A DNA stretch of 35,135 nt from a virus: the IMG/VR virus record IMGVR_UViG_3300035199_000383, positions 1 to 35,135 of that record; one strand, written 5' to 3'. The position numbers and the translations under genes were made by a program. The notes below the pieces were generated by a model. That model saw only the letters and a program-made list of their open reading frames with translations, did not search any database and was not told where the DNA came from. This document shows, piece after piece, positions 19,935 through 29,900 of the stretch (the first letter of the stretch is position 1; every line of letters begins with the position of its first letter).

Positions 19935-21881
19935 CTAGGGCTCTACGACTTGTATCGTGGTTGAGCCACGCTCGTCATGACCCGTAAATTCCAATCCTTG
20001 TGCAGCTACTACGTCAACGTAATAGTTCCTCGTGCCACCCCCATCATCCCTGAACGTGAACTCCACCAGCGTGGTGCTTTCTATGGCGGTGATCAATGCC
20101 GAGCGTAGGTCTTTGGGCACGTTGCCTTTGTACTCGTTGGTGAGATCAACATCAACGGTATGGCCCCACTTGGCTGGTAGTTTCTTTCGATATTCCAGAG
20201 TCAGAGATATTACGTCTGGCGTCTTGAATTTCTCTAGTCCTGTTGTGGTGGCCGAAGACCGGGCAAGCGTCAGCTTGAATTTGATAGCCCTAAATGCAGT
20301 GCCTGCTTTGCTACCAAAGGTATGGACATGGGTTCCAGAAGCGGCCCCCATCGCACTGGCATTTATAGGGTCATCGCCGATGGGATAGTACGTCTCTATA
20401 TAGTTGACAGCGTACTCGACCTTAACGGTCTCAGTGGACGTAAGGTCTTGTGCCTCTGTCCGAAGGCTGAGTGCGAGCTTATCAACTTCGGATTGACCCG
20501 CATTGAACCACGGTGTCTCGTGGGTACTTTCCAGAGCGTAAGCGAACGCTGATACCTCTGACGGGTTGATGATGTCTTTGGGCAAATCCATGAAGTGGAC
20601 GATGTCGTTGTGCCCCCACCACACCCGGTACTCACCATATGCATCAGAGACATGCATCGCATCGAAGCCCTTACCAGATGTACCAGAAGCCCACTTCACC
20701 TCCCAGCCCATATCGTTATAGCCGAGGATCGAGCTATTGCCAGAACTAGGTTCCATAGTCCTAGCCCCATGATGGCTGATCCATTGATAGGGAAGAGAAG
20801 TAGCAGCGACAGAGCTTGGTGCTGCCGTTGCATCTATCCCAACGAGCAGTTCATTGTGAGAGCCAGCCATATGGCGTATGGCCCCTCGGTATCCTGAAGG
20901 CAGACCATCGTCCCTATCTGGCCCCACTATCGTGATGACAGCGGCATTGTTCCCATTGATGTACTTATAGATGCCATTGCCCGATGGGATGTAAACCGAG
21001 TCACGCCATCGAGTGGTTCCCTTACCGTTGTCCGGGTGAACAGGGAAGTCCATCTGCGTGTCTTCCCACATAGCGTTGTCTGCGTTGTGGGCAAACAGGC
21101 CGTGCGTGGTAGCGGCGTAGATGATCGGCACACCTATGGCATTACGAGCTACGAACAGCTTGGTGATCGAGCCTGCTGGCAAGGGTAATTGAGCGTCATT
21201 GACCTCTGTGCCTATAGTTGTGGAATACCAGAGTAACCCGCCATAGCTGATACCCCAGAGTCTCTCATCCCAGGTCGTAAGGTATTTGGTGTCTTTGCCA
21301 TTAGCAGCCGTAGTCCAAGTAGAACCATTGTAGTAGGTGTAGTTACTTCCGTTAGAATCATAGTGGGCGAAAACGAGGTAGTCATTCGCTGAGGCGTCTG
21401 TCCAGACAATCGAATCTGTGACCTGATCTGCCGTGGTATCGAGCGCACTTCCCCAGCTACCGCTTGCATTACTGTATTTGTAAATCTGTGCGTCTGCACC
21501 AGAACCTGCATTCCATGCTGCATAGACTTCATTCGCGTAGGTATTTATCGCGCCTATCGTCGCACCGTTGATGCTATGAGTAGGGGTAGTGGTCTGGGTA
21601 ACGAGGCCAGGTAGGACGAGATGGTTCTTGTACCGAAGTTGCGAGGTACTGAACCAGGCACGGTTCACCTCTCCGGCACCCTCCATACGGTTGATACCGA
21701 TACCACCGCGCCAGTCAGTCCAGGCGATGATGCTCGAGCGAAGCTGCGAGTCCTTGGTGGTATCCCCGATGATGACCTTGGCTGGGTAGAGAGATGCTAA
21801 CTGAGACCGTACAGGTCTGGTTAGTGGGTAGTACGTGCCATTGAGATAGATCTCATTCTCTTCGACGACTGAATTCGCCAT
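19935..21881 (-). CDS. Large tail/virion protein, possible beta-propeller
   Basis: A 648-aa protein with repeated Trp-containing strands of the kind seen in beta-propellers (VYAAWNAGSG, IVWTDASANDYLVFAH, YLTTWDERLWGIS, GVPIIYAATTHGLFA). Residues about 500-648 form a beta-rich C-terminal domain with LTNEYKGNVPKDLRSALI near its end. In phages with similar neighbours such proteins form part of the tail or baseplate. The start at 21881 overlaps the adaptor gene's stop in a TGATG. No enzyme motif is visible. The structural role is inferred from position and composition. Confidence 0.65.
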   Translation of the reverse strand: MANSVVEENEIYLNGTYYPLTRPVRSQLASLYPAKVIIGDTTKDSQLRSSIIAWTDWRGGIGINRMEGAGEVNRAWFSTSQLRYKNHLVLPGLVTQTTTPTHSINGATIGAINTYANEVYAAWNAGSGADAQIYKYSNASGSWGSALDTTADQVTDSIVWTDASANDYLVFAHYDSNGSNYTYYNGSTWTTAANGKDTKYLTTWDERLWGISYGGLLWYSTTIGTEVNDAQLPLPAGSITKLFVARNAIGVPIIYAATTHGLFAHNADNAMWEDTQMDFPVHPDNGKGTTRWRDSVYIPSGNGIYKYINGNNAAVITIVGPDRDDGLPSGYRGAIRHMAGSHNELLVGIDATAAPSSVAATSLPYQWISHHGARTMEPSSGNSSILGYNDMGWEVKWASGTSGKGFDAMHVSDAYGEYRVWWGHNDIVHFMDLPKDIINPSEVSAFAYALESTHETPWFNAGQSEVDKLALSLRTEAQDLTSTETVKVEYAVNYIETYYPIGDDPINASAMGAASGTHVHTFGSKAGTAFRAIKFKLTLARSSATTTGLEKFKTPDVISLTLEYRKKLPAKWGHTVDVDLTNEYKGNVPKDLRSALITAIESTTLVEFTFRDDGGGTRNYYVDVVAAQGLEFTGHDERGSTTIQVVEP

Positions 21882-23143
21882 CAGTCCACAGACCTCACAT
21901 TAGCCAGCATGGGGAAAGCCCTGCGGGCACGCTGCGCTTGGTCTACCCAGAATGCACTTAGCTGACGCTTTGCGTCCGGGTCTGTAGCTGGGCCGCCAGA
22001 CGTTGAGAGAAGTAACAGAGAGATGGTATTAGCGATAATGTAATCTTCATCTATCTCTGTGGTATCTGAGTCAGCGGTCATCAGCGCAGGCTTGTCGCCA
22101 CCGGTGAGCTTGATGAGCGCATAGCCCACAGCGTCCTGGCCGTCCCGCACGAGGATCAGGTCGCGGGCCTCCTTGTCGATCTTCCAGTTGCGCCGGTCAA
22201 GGGTTTCCCACTCAGCAGTGTCGTTGTGAACCACGCGGAGTTCATCGAATCGCACTGTATTCGTACCTGAATTCGCGTTGTACTCGATCCCAACACTAAC
22301 GATTGCAGTGTCTGACTCAGGGTTCGCGAGTTCTATTCGGAAGAATGTCCATGTATCGGCTGAAGCCGCAGGAACCGCAAGAGTCTCAAGGTCATTTCCA
22401 TCACAGGTACAAGTTGCATTGTCGAGACAGATATTGAAATCTCCAGCCGCGATGGCTGTAGTAGCTTTTACCCAACCCTCAAGATGGGTGTACCCAGAGA
22501 TGTTGAGTGAGTTGAACGAGTCGCTGATGAAGCTACCATCGCCTGCTGAGGTAGTGATCTTGAGCGAGGAACCACGCTTGTAGTCCTTGCTATCTACCGC
22601 CTGCGTCATCTCGGCATCAGTAGACTCATCGAACGTAACACCGCAAGTATGGATACTTGCACTGCTTATCCTGGCCCGGTACTCGATCTTGGAGATCATC
22701 GAGATACCTGACGGGATATCGAATCGAACCTGCTTCCCATCGCCGTGCAGCGTGATGTTTTCGATGGGGTCGTAGACCCAGCCCGTCGCAGCCAGGATGG
22801 ACTGGTTGATGAAGTCATCTATGTGGTCAGGACTATAAGCGCCGTCCCACAACTCATACGATTCTGAAGCCGTTGAAGCCGTAGCGGCAGGCATGAACGT
22901 ATGGGTGGTGACGTTGTTCGTGATTGATGAGTCAGTGATCCGCCTCGTAAGGGTGTCGTTACTGCCACTAGTGAAGCGTATCCATTTGCCTATCTGGGTA
23001 TCAGCCCCGCCGAGAACGATGCTGTTATCGAGAAGCGTTGTTGTGCTACCACTTTCAGTAGCAGCAGACACATAGAGACCACCGACAGCACGGCCTACGT
23101 GCTGCCTTAATTGCTCACGGGTTCTCCCTTGTATCGCAGGCAT
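21881..23143 (-). CDS. Head-tail adaptor-like protein with inserted CBM-like domain
   Basis: A 420-aa protein. The N-terminus (GRTREQLRQHVGRAVGGLYV) and C-terminus (KRQLSAFWVDQAQRARRAFP) resemble adaptor/tail-completion proteins of podovirus-like phages. Residues about 170-310 interrupt this with a galactose-binding-like jelly roll: RGSSLKITT, the FNSLNISGYTHLEGWVKA strands, WTFFRIELANPES, and NTVRFDELRVV as the closing strand. Such CBM_4_9-type modules bind sugars, so the inserted domain could contact host glycans or just decorate the particle. The stop overlaps the next gene by TGATG. Confidence 0.65.
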   Translation of the reverse strand: MPAIQGRTREQLRQHVGRAVGGLYVSAATESGSTTTLLDNSIVLGGADTQIGKWIRFTSGSNDTLTRRITDSSITNNVTTHTFMPAATASTASESYELWDGAYSPDHIDDFINQSILAATGWVYDPIENITLHGDGKQVRFDIPSGISMISKIEYRARISSASIHTCGVTFDESTDAEMTQAVDSKDYKRGSSLKITTSAGDGSFISDSFNSLNISGYTHLEGWVKATTAIAAGDFNICLDNATCTCDGNDLETLAVPAASADTWTFFRIELANPESDTAIVSVGIEYNANSGTNTVRFDELRVVHNDTAEWETLDRRNWKIDKEARDLILVRDGQDAVGYALIKLTGGDKPALMTADSDTTEIDEDYIIANTISLLLLSTSGGPATDPDAKRQLSAFWVDQAQRARRAFPMLANVRSVD

Positions 23144-23159
23144 CGCACTTCCTTCTTAC

Positions 23160-23288
23160 CTAACGAGTGGGCTCTCTGAGCTTGCGGTCCCGTTGGGGCT
23201 TTACGGCTCGAGCAGCGATGATGAAGCGAGGATCTTTGAGCCGTTCCTTCTGTTCCTTGCTCAACTTGCTAGGCTCTTGGGACGGCAT
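23160..23288 (-). CDS. 42-aa basic hypothetical protein
   Basis: ATG at 23288, two bases after the preceding stop, reads MPSQEPSKLSKEQKERLKDP, then RFIIAARAVKPQRDRKLREP. It is a charged, mostly helical, basic peptide. Tight packing between coding neighbours on the same strand supports it. No family is recognised; it may be a minor virion or DNA-binding peptide. Confidence 0.5.
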   Translation of the reverse strand: MPSQEPSKLSKEQKERLKDPRFIIAARAVKPQRDRKLREPTR

Positions 23289-23290
23289 CG

Positions 23291-23416
23291 CTAGTACCCA
23301 CCCTTCTTCTTCTTCTTGTTATTGGTCATCTTCTGCCCAGTACGCTTCGCGTACTTACCCGCAGCTTCTTTGCCACGAGAGGTATAGGGGAATTTCTTAC
23401 CGCCTACCTTTGGCAT
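23291..23416 (-). CDS. 41-aa Lys-rich phage protein
   Basis: ATG at 23416 reads MPKVGGKKFPYTSRGKEAAG, then KYAKRTGQK and ends in a run of five Lys. Small proteins beginning with this 'vGgKkFpYT-GK-AA' pattern are common in the head/tail region of podovirus-like phages, where their role is unknown. The strong positive charge suggests contact with DNA or scaffold. Confidence 0.65.
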   Translation of the reverse strand: MPKVGGKKFPYTSRGKEAAGKYAKRTGQKMTNNKKKKKGGY

Positions 23417-23418
23417 GA

Positions 23419-23619
23419 CTATTTCCCTTTCTGACCGTGCCCGTTCTTAGCCTTCTCTAGCTCCTCGGTCAGTCGAACATTCTCTTGCATGGCACTCTCG
23501 AAAGCGAGGTTGGTCGCTTCCAGTTGCCTGGCAAGAGCATGGTTCTGCACCTTGAGCGTCATGATCGGGTCGGTATTCAGCACGGCCTGGACATCGTCGC
23601 TGGTTATCTGTAGATCCAT
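23419..23619 (-). CDS. Small coiled-coil protein
   Basis: A 66-aa protein. After DLQITSDDVQAVLNTDPI, most of the rest is a heptad-like coiled coil (HALARQLEATNLAFESAMQE, then LTEELEKAKN). It lies two bases before the Lys-rich gene. It is probably a minor structural or assembly protein. Confidence 0.6.
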   Translation of the reverse strand: MDLQITSDDVQAVLNTDPIMTLKVQNHALARQLEATNLAFESAMQENVRLTEELEKAKNGHGQKGK

Positions 23620-23628
23620 TTCCTCTTC

Positions 23629-23985
23629 CTAGTAATACAGTTTGTTATTGGTGCTCTCAGCCCTACGGTCGCGATGCACTCTAAAGTCATGAAGCGCCTT
23701 GCCTGCCTCTTTCATCTCGGCGTGAGTAGCAGGTCGCTTGTTGTACTTCTGCTTCGCGTCTCTGATGTAGTTCTCAGCCGCATAGCCCATCTGATCTTCT
23801 ATCTCGGCATCGCTGGTGAACTCATCAGCCATCACAACTATCTTCTGCTTATGCTTTACACCGAACGTGTCGGTGTAATGCACCTCCATCTGCTTGGAGA
23901 CGATAGTTCCGCCTGTTTCCTTATTCCGCCCAAGGGGGGTGGTACGGATGTACCTGCCCCCCTCGGGTAGCCATAAATCCTGCAT
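23629..23985 (-). CDS. Hypothetical virion-region protein
   Basis: A 118-aa protein whose ATG at 23985 follows GGAG. The N-terminal half is beta-rich (MQDLWLPEGGRYIRTTPLGR, then VHYTDTFGVKHKQKIVVMAD), the C-terminal half helical and charged. It lies between the capsid-associated protein and the coiled-coil protein. The family is not recognised; a head-completion role is possible. Confidence 0.6.
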   Translation of the reverse strand: MQDLWLPEGGRYIRTTPLGRNKETGGTIVSKQMEVHYTDTFGVKHKQKIVVMADEFTSDAEIEDQMGYAAENYIRDAKQKYNKRPATHAEMKEAGKALHDFRVHRDRRAESTNNKLYY

Positions 23986-23998
23986 GCCCACTCCGGGT

Positions 23999-24739
23999 CT
24001 AGAACAAGTTCATTAGGAAGACTGAACTGAACTCGTTGTCCACACCAGCTATACCGTGAACTCTTGCCAGGGCAGGGGTAGTGTCCGCACCGATAGCGAG
24101 AAGCTGTCCTGCGTGGTTGGAGCTTGCACCTACCAGCGTACCGATTGCTGGAGTACCGTCCATCTTGACGTTGGCAATACCTGAAACCTGTACCCAGCCG
24201 AAGTAGTCAGCCTCAAGGTCGGCGCAGGTTACGCCAACGAATCGTCCTGCGACCGCTGCGGGCGCAACCACGATGTCCTTGTAAGGACTCTTGATCAGAC
24301 CAACGGAGTCCGTGCCAGCCGTGATCGCAGTCTGGAAGCCATCAGGCTCATCGATCGTGAATGTGCCCGTTCCACTGCTGTCGATGGCAGGGTGGCTCTT
24401 GATCTTGTACATCTCGTGCGGAGTGGTAGAGGCAAGGTTTGGCCGGATGTAACCCTCTGCATAGAGATTCTTGGCTGCTGCCGTACCACCAAGCGTGATA
24501 CCGATAGTGAAGCCACCTACGGTAGAACTCGTTGCAACCACCAAGTCGTCGTCGTGGTTACCCGCTGGAGCTTCGCTCGCTACGACCAAGCCTTCAGCGA
24601 TGGCAGTCCCGCCATTCTCGACATAACGGAAGATCCGTCCGTCAGGTAGTGCCATGGTTGCTCCGTAGACTTGTCTCTTCTCAGAGTGAGTCTGCTTCTC
24701 GAAACCATAGCGTCCGCTTTGAATCGCTCCGAAAGACAT
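23999..24739 (-). CDS. Capsid-associated (decoration-type) protein
   Basis: A 246-aa beta-rich protein beginning MSFGAIQSGRYGFEKQTHSE. Its composition and segments such as GFTIGITLGGTAAAKNLYAE and GRFVGVTCADLEADYFGWVQ fit proteins encoded next to the major capsid gene in many phages, which decorate or stabilise the shell. It is separated from the next gene upstream by about 76 nt in which I see no gene. The role is inferred from position. Confidence 0.6.
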   Translation of the reverse strand: MSFGAIQSGRYGFEKQTHSEKRQVYGATMALPDGRIFRYVENGGTAIAEGLVVASEAPAGNHDDDLVVATSSTVGGFTIGITLGGTAAAKNLYAEGYIRPNLASTTPHEMYKIKSHPAIDSSGTGTFTIDEPDGFQTAITAGTDSVGLIKSPYKDIVVAPAAVAGRFVGVTCADLEADYFGWVQVSGIANVKMDGTPAIGTLVGASSNHAGQLLAIGADTTPALARVHGIAGVDNEFSSVFLMNLF

Positions 24740-24815
24740 GATGTCTCCTCTCTACAGGCTCAAAGTCCTGCGACCGCCGTTGTTGATGTATCGCCAGGCA
24801 CGGCAATCGTTACAC

Positions 24816-25181
24816 CTAGCTAGCTTTAAAGTGAGGCCCCATTTGCCTCGTCCCTTTTCCTACAAGCACCGGTTCTTCCTTGGAAGCGGGGGCGGCAGGT
24901 GTCCCTACCGCCGCTCGCTCCTTACACCATCGGCATTCACAGGTATCGCTAGGAGGCCAGGTGAATAAGCCGATCTTTGACTTCTTCATCACGTAATCGG
25001 GGTTGCCGGGAACATTCTCTATGAAGGTTCCCACACCATCTGCGATCCCTCCTTCTGCGAAATAAGAAGCTTTGTGTCTGTACAGTATGGTCTTTGGCTG
25101 CCACTCGTCTATATATCTCAATGAGTAGCCTATTCCTACCAACTCATTCTGCATCTTGTTTCGTTCTGTTATTCCTGCCAA
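24816..25181 (-). CDS. Hypothetical protein with CxCxxC motif, next to the capsid gene
   Basis: A 121-aa protein that probably starts with TTG at 25181, because AGGAG lies 8 nt upstream. It contains YSLRYIDEWQPKTILYRHKA and, near residue 82, CECRWC, a likely metal-binding site. The Pro/Ala tail is disordered. It lies just downstream of the major capsid protein. No family is recognised. Confidence 0.6.
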   Translation of the reverse strand: MAGITERNKMQNELVGIGYSLRYIDEWQPKTILYRHKASYFAEGGIADGVGTFIENVPGNPDYVMKKSKIGLFTWPPSDTCECRWCKERAAVGTPAAPASKEEPVLVGKGTRQMGPHFKAS

Positions 25182-25197
25182 GACCTACTCCTAGATC

Positions 25198-26073
25198 CTA
25201 GTTATTACTGGCGAGTGTGGTGACATCGAACGTGATGCCTGCTCCACGGCTGTCATCAAGCTCGAATACTCCGTAGTCCGCAGTCATCACCACTTCGGTT
25301 GCCCGAAGGGATGCGTCTCGCTGACGCTCAGTGCGGGTATCAACACTGGTCAGTGACGCCATCGCCGTCTTGTCAGCGATGACACCGATACCGTCTCCAT
25401 CAGAGTCCTCGGTGATGTTCCCATCCTCGAAGATAGAGACACCGTTCATAGGGCGAAGGCCACTCCAGAAGTTCCCGAGGAGATCTTCAGACCAGCCATG
25501 AGGAATACCGTTGGTCACCGCGGAGGCCACCGTTGCAGCTTCCTTGGAAAGGTAAGCAACTGCGTTTGGGTGGTGGAGGATGTAGAGTTGGTTCCCAAAC
25601 TTGTTGGCCTTTGCGTAGGCGATCACAGCTTGGACGTTGGACGCCTTCATGAACTTCGTTGCGGCACCAAGTTTCGTCCCGCCGTTCAGGTTGGTGTAGA
25701 GGCCCAGCACATCTTCGTCTTTCTTGCGGGCCATGCCGTCCCCGAGTTGTCTGCCGATCATGGAGAACACGTTGTCTGCGGCTTGCCGGACCAGCTTGTC
25801 GGTCAAGATGACCTTGGCTCCCACCTCGGATGCGGTAAGGTCTACCGTGGTCATTCCGATGTCTTCCTCATCGATGATATCGATACCGTCTTGAAGGTCG
25901 CTCATCGACATCTGCCCAACCTTGGGCACCGTTACCTGCTTGGCACCCTTTGGAAGGCTGAATGGCTCGATAAGAGCTAGTGCAGGGGCGTTGTGCTCTT
26001 CGGTGTACCTCGCCGAAGCAAGGATGATCCTCTGAGCATTCTCGAGATTACCAGTCGTTGCGGTCGTTGCCAT
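25198..26073 (-). CDS. Major capsid protein (HK97-like fold)
   Basis: A 291-aa shell protein. The N-terminal arm and E-loop region (ARYTEEHNAPALALIEPFSL, then VTVPKVGQMSMSDLQDG) and the P-domain helix with QLGDGMARKKDEDVL are typical of HK97-fold coats. The late part reads DYGVFELDDSRGAGITFDV. The length is in the normal range. A scaffold-like gene precedes it, as expected for a co-assembled head. It is the most reliable structural landmark in the window. Confidence 0.82.
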   Translation of the reverse strand: MATTATTGNLENAQRIILASARYTEEHNAPALALIEPFSLPKGAKQVTVPKVGQMSMSDLQDGIDIIDEEDIGMTTVDLTASEVGAKVILTDKLVRQAADNVFSMIGRQLGDGMARKKDEDVLGLYTNLNGGTKLGAATKFMKASNVQAVIAYAKANKFGNQLYILHHPNAVAYLSKEAATVASAVTNGIPHGWSEDLLGNFWSGLRPMNGVSIFEDGNITEDSDGDGIGVIADKTAMASLTSVDTRTERQRDASLRATEVVMTADYGVFELDDSRGAGITFDVTTLASNN

Positions 26074-26085
26074 AGGAAGTCTCCT

Positions 26086-26877
26086 TTAACTCCCGAAATT
26101 CAAACGTCGTGCGGCCCTTGTTGCCGCCTCTGACCTATCGCCGTTGATGTAGGCGTCCAGCAAACGGTCCTGATTGGTCGTGACCTCCGCCGATCCCTGA
26201 CTATTGTCGAAAGTCTGCGGTCCGACACGGCCCTGCTTTAGCCTGTCTATCTCCGCTCGTTGAGAGCGGAACTGGGCGATACGTTTAGCTTCGATATCCA
26301 TCTCTTGAGGAGTCCTGCTCCTCGTCAGAGCCTGGATATCTGCAAGCGCTTGTTTAGGCAGCAGGTTGTACTTCTGTGCATAGTGCATCGCAGCATTATT
26401 CCTGCCTTCTACGAAACCGACGAGGTCGAGAGCCTTCGCATCTTGGTCTCTGGTTTTCTGTGCGTGAGCAAGGTGTTGCCTAGCTACCAGTCGAGCACTC
26501 TGTGGGTCGGCACCCTGTTCCTGTGCCCTGCGCTCAACCGTCTGAGCTTCACGCATGAGTTGCTGCTGCCATTCCTTCTGGGCATTCGCCTGTCGGAGGC
26601 GCTGCAACTCCACGAGTTCTTGTACTTGATTGCCAGGTAGCATCTCCTGCGGAGGGTCTAATGACGGAGTGCCATCTTCATCGAGGGCTGGTGCCCCTGG
26701 TTCAGCCGGAGCCCCAGGGACTACCTCTGTCGGTCCTGCTTCTACGACTGGAGCTTCTTGTACCTCTTCCGGTTGCCGTTGCTCTTCAGGTGCATCGGCA
26801 TCACCCAGATCTAACATGGTTGATGGAACAGCTTGTTCCGGCTGCTCTTCGTTGATCGGGTCCGTTGTCATTACCAT
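26086..26877 (-). CDS. Scaffold-like protein
   Basis: A 263-aa protein with no globular domain that I can see. The first 90 residues are Pro/Glu-rich and disordered. Residues 95-165 are a Gln/Arg-rich coiled coil (LVELQRLRQANAQKEWQQQL, then MREAQTVERRAQEQGADPQS). The C-terminus is helical and basic, as needed to bind the coat. Position directly upstream of the capsid gene fits a scaffold. The start at 26877 has AAGGAG 8 nt before it. Confidence 0.72.
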   Translation of the reverse strand: MVMTTDPINEEQPEQAVPSTMLDLGDADAPEEQRQPEEVQEAPVVEAGPTEVVPGAPAEPGAPALDEDGTPSLDPPQEMLPGNQVQELVELQRLRQANAQKEWQQQLMREAQTVERRAQEQGADPQSARLVARQHLAHAQKTRDQDAKALDLVGFVEGRNNAAMHYAQKYNLLPKQALADIQALTRSRTPQEMDIEAKRIAQFRSQRAEIDRLKQGRVGPQTFDNSQGSAEVTTNQDRLLDAYINGDRSEAATRAARRLNFGS

Positions 26878-26922
26878 TTCCTACTCCTTCGGTTCTAGTC
26901 TCGACTTTGTCTTAAAATAAAG

Positions 26923-29900
26923 TCAAGGCGCTAGGATAGCCCCTGCCGTAACCTTAGTTCTTGGTAGCGTTCTTTCTTCTGAAGTCTTTCGCCATGGCTC
27001 CAAGGTGGTGCCTTCACTGACAGCTATCAAGAACTCCGCCATATTGGGTATCGGCTTATCGCCCCTACGATGTCGCTCAAGTATCGCAAATGCCTCTTGT
27101 GCCCGTCGACTATAGGGCTTTTTATTGATGCTGTAGCGTTTGTCTAGAATCGCGAGCATGCTCTCAATATGCGCTCGACCTTCTCTCTCTGCCTGATATT
27201 CTTTCCCTTGTAGATTCTGCGCTGCGGCATCTGTCATATTGAAGTAGCTATCCATATATATCTGTCGCAAACGGTCGATATCTTCGAGATTTACGATACC
27301 GTGTCTTCTCGCTTCATCAGCGATAGTTTTCTTGGCATCACTACTTGCTCCCTTCCATCGGAGATAGAAGGTCTCTACCGTTTCTCGAGGATGACGGCTG
27401 GCTTTCGTTAGCAAGTCGATCCCTATATTGTCGAATTCATAGTAGGTATTCCCATCGACCATGGGTTGCCTGCTGATGTACTTCTGCATCTCGAATAACG
27501 TCTCTGTGAGTGGCGGTGAATCCTTTGTCATCGAGTCTTCTACACGCCAGAGATATCTCTTTAGCCGCTCTCTATCTATCGATGGGTATCGTTCCTCCAT
27601 CATCTCGTACCAGAGTTCGGTCTTCTTGTCCTTCAGATTCCAATCGATCTGTCCAGTGGTGCCACTTACTATCGGTGGCAAGGTATTACCCTTTTTATCC
27701 TTCGTCTCTTCATAGAAGGTAGAGAAGTAGAAATGCTGGGCTGCATCATAGATATCTACATCCCAATCACTGACGTTCCTCGGTAGTTCATTGTCGCCGA
27801 ATAAGTCCTCGACTACTCCGTGAAAATCACCCTCCGGTGAAGTAAGGGTACGTCTTCTCCTTGAGTAGAGACCGTTTATCTGTCTCATCAACCGTGCAAA
27901 CACCTTGAGATCTCCAGGCTCTACACGTTGTCTCTCCGTTTGTTCTTTCCCATCCTCATCGATATAGGAATAGGTGATAAATCCTTTGTCTGCTGGGTCG
28001 GGATTGATAAAGGCATCTTCAGTCGAATGCATCACTTCTAATTGATGTCTATCCAGAGACTCTCTCACTAGCTTGTATTGGTCATAGGCACTTGCACTGC
28101 GCGCTCTGCGTTCGTTGATCCTCGACTCGAAGTCAGCCATCTCTTCAGGGGTCATCACGTCTTTGAATGCTCCGCTGGAGATCATCTCTCTGATCTTCTT
28201 CTTATGGTCATTCGCTAAGTCTTCCCACTTAGGAACCGGATCGCCGAGGCGTCCTCGGAACGCGATGCTAACGCTCAAGTCCTCTCCGATATCGACAGCA
28301 CGGTTCCACCAGGCTTCGCCTGATTGCGCCCAAAGCTGCTTCATCTCTTCCTCGGTCATCGCGCCCGTATCAACGCCGAAGACTTGTAACTTCTGCTCGT
28401 AGGTCAGCTTCTCGAGGATATCGTTGTATGCCTCGTTCTTCGCTTCGTTGATGGTCTCATATGCACTCTTGACACCGAAAAGCTGTCCAACGGTCTGACC
28501 AACTCCAGCGGCTATCGAACTGATGCCCTTCAATGGTTCGCTCGGTAGCTGCTTCGCACCGCCGAATACTCTGCTTACAATCGATCGTTGGCCTGGTTGA
28601 CTGAAAGCAAACTCGGACCAGGCGAAGGGCGTTACATGCTCCATCATTTCTTCCGCGATAAACCCAGGCCATTTATAGACCTCTTCTGGGAGATTACGGA
28701 ACGTGCTTTGACCGATGGCGTCTTGTCCTCTGATCGCATCTATCGCTGCCGCTGTGCCTGGCGCACTGATAGCAGAGCGTAGAGCCCAGAGACTCTTGAA
28801 GCCCTCTTGACCTGCATTCGCAACTATCAAGCCAGGAAGTGACGTAAGCCGTAGCATGCTGTCCCATGGCCCTAGGAGGCTGATATCTATCGGTCCGGCA
28901 TGGATACGCAAGAAGTTGGGATTGTAGTACCACTGTCCTGTAGCTTTATTTCTAACGAACGGATTGATATCGGTCTCTTCTCCGAGCATCTCATTGATCA
29001 TGAATGTCATATAGGTAGCTGTACCGAAAGCTCTGCTCAGGTGTTGAGCAGCGACCCTTCGCTGTGCTGTCTTCTCGAAACCTGGCAGCAATCCTTCTGC
29101 TGCAAGAGACAGCATCTTCATGCGTGCATGGAGAAAACGAGGGGCGAATAGCAACATCTGACCGGCCCCCCCAAGAAATCCGCGTTTCCCCACACCTGAC
29201 ATGAAGTTCGCAACCGTGGCTATCTCGGTAGCGGTGCCATCTTGGACTAATTGCTGCGGAGTCTTGCCTGTACGCAACATCTCCAGGGCCATATCGGTAT
29301 CGAAGCGTTCATATCGAAATACGTTTCCGTAGTGCGTGAATGCTGCATCGAAGTTTTTGATACCGGGAAGATTGCGAAGGGTCGAACTTCCGCTGTAGTT
29401 GAGGTCTGGTGCATTCTTCAGTATCGCAAGGCCCGCATTCGCAGCCTCTGTCGGAGTTAGCGTGCCCATCTGGAGGGCCATCTGCTCCTGCCTCCAGAAG
29501 TACTCACCAACGATCTGGTCTCCTTGCGTCCTAAAGGCTTCCCAGCTTGCTGCAAGCGCAGTAAAGGCATCTCCTCGTCTATTGATCTTCATACCTGCCG
29601 CGCCAGTACGCTGGTCGATCACGCCTCCACGCTCGAGAGCATCGTTTAGGACACCTGTCCATCCCTGTATGCCGAAAGCGCTGAAGTCACCGGTTGCTCC
29701 CACCATCCTTAGCCACGCGTTAAATGTAGCCAAGAAGAAATAATCATTGGCTTTGTCACGAGCTATGTTCGTCTTCAATATGGCGTCTGCGAAGATCTTA
29801 GGGAAATACAATCCTTCCATAACATCATCACCAACACCGGCGATGCTTTTGAAGTCTCTGGTTACGGCCTTCTTCGCCTCGGCAACAGCCTTCTTGTGAT

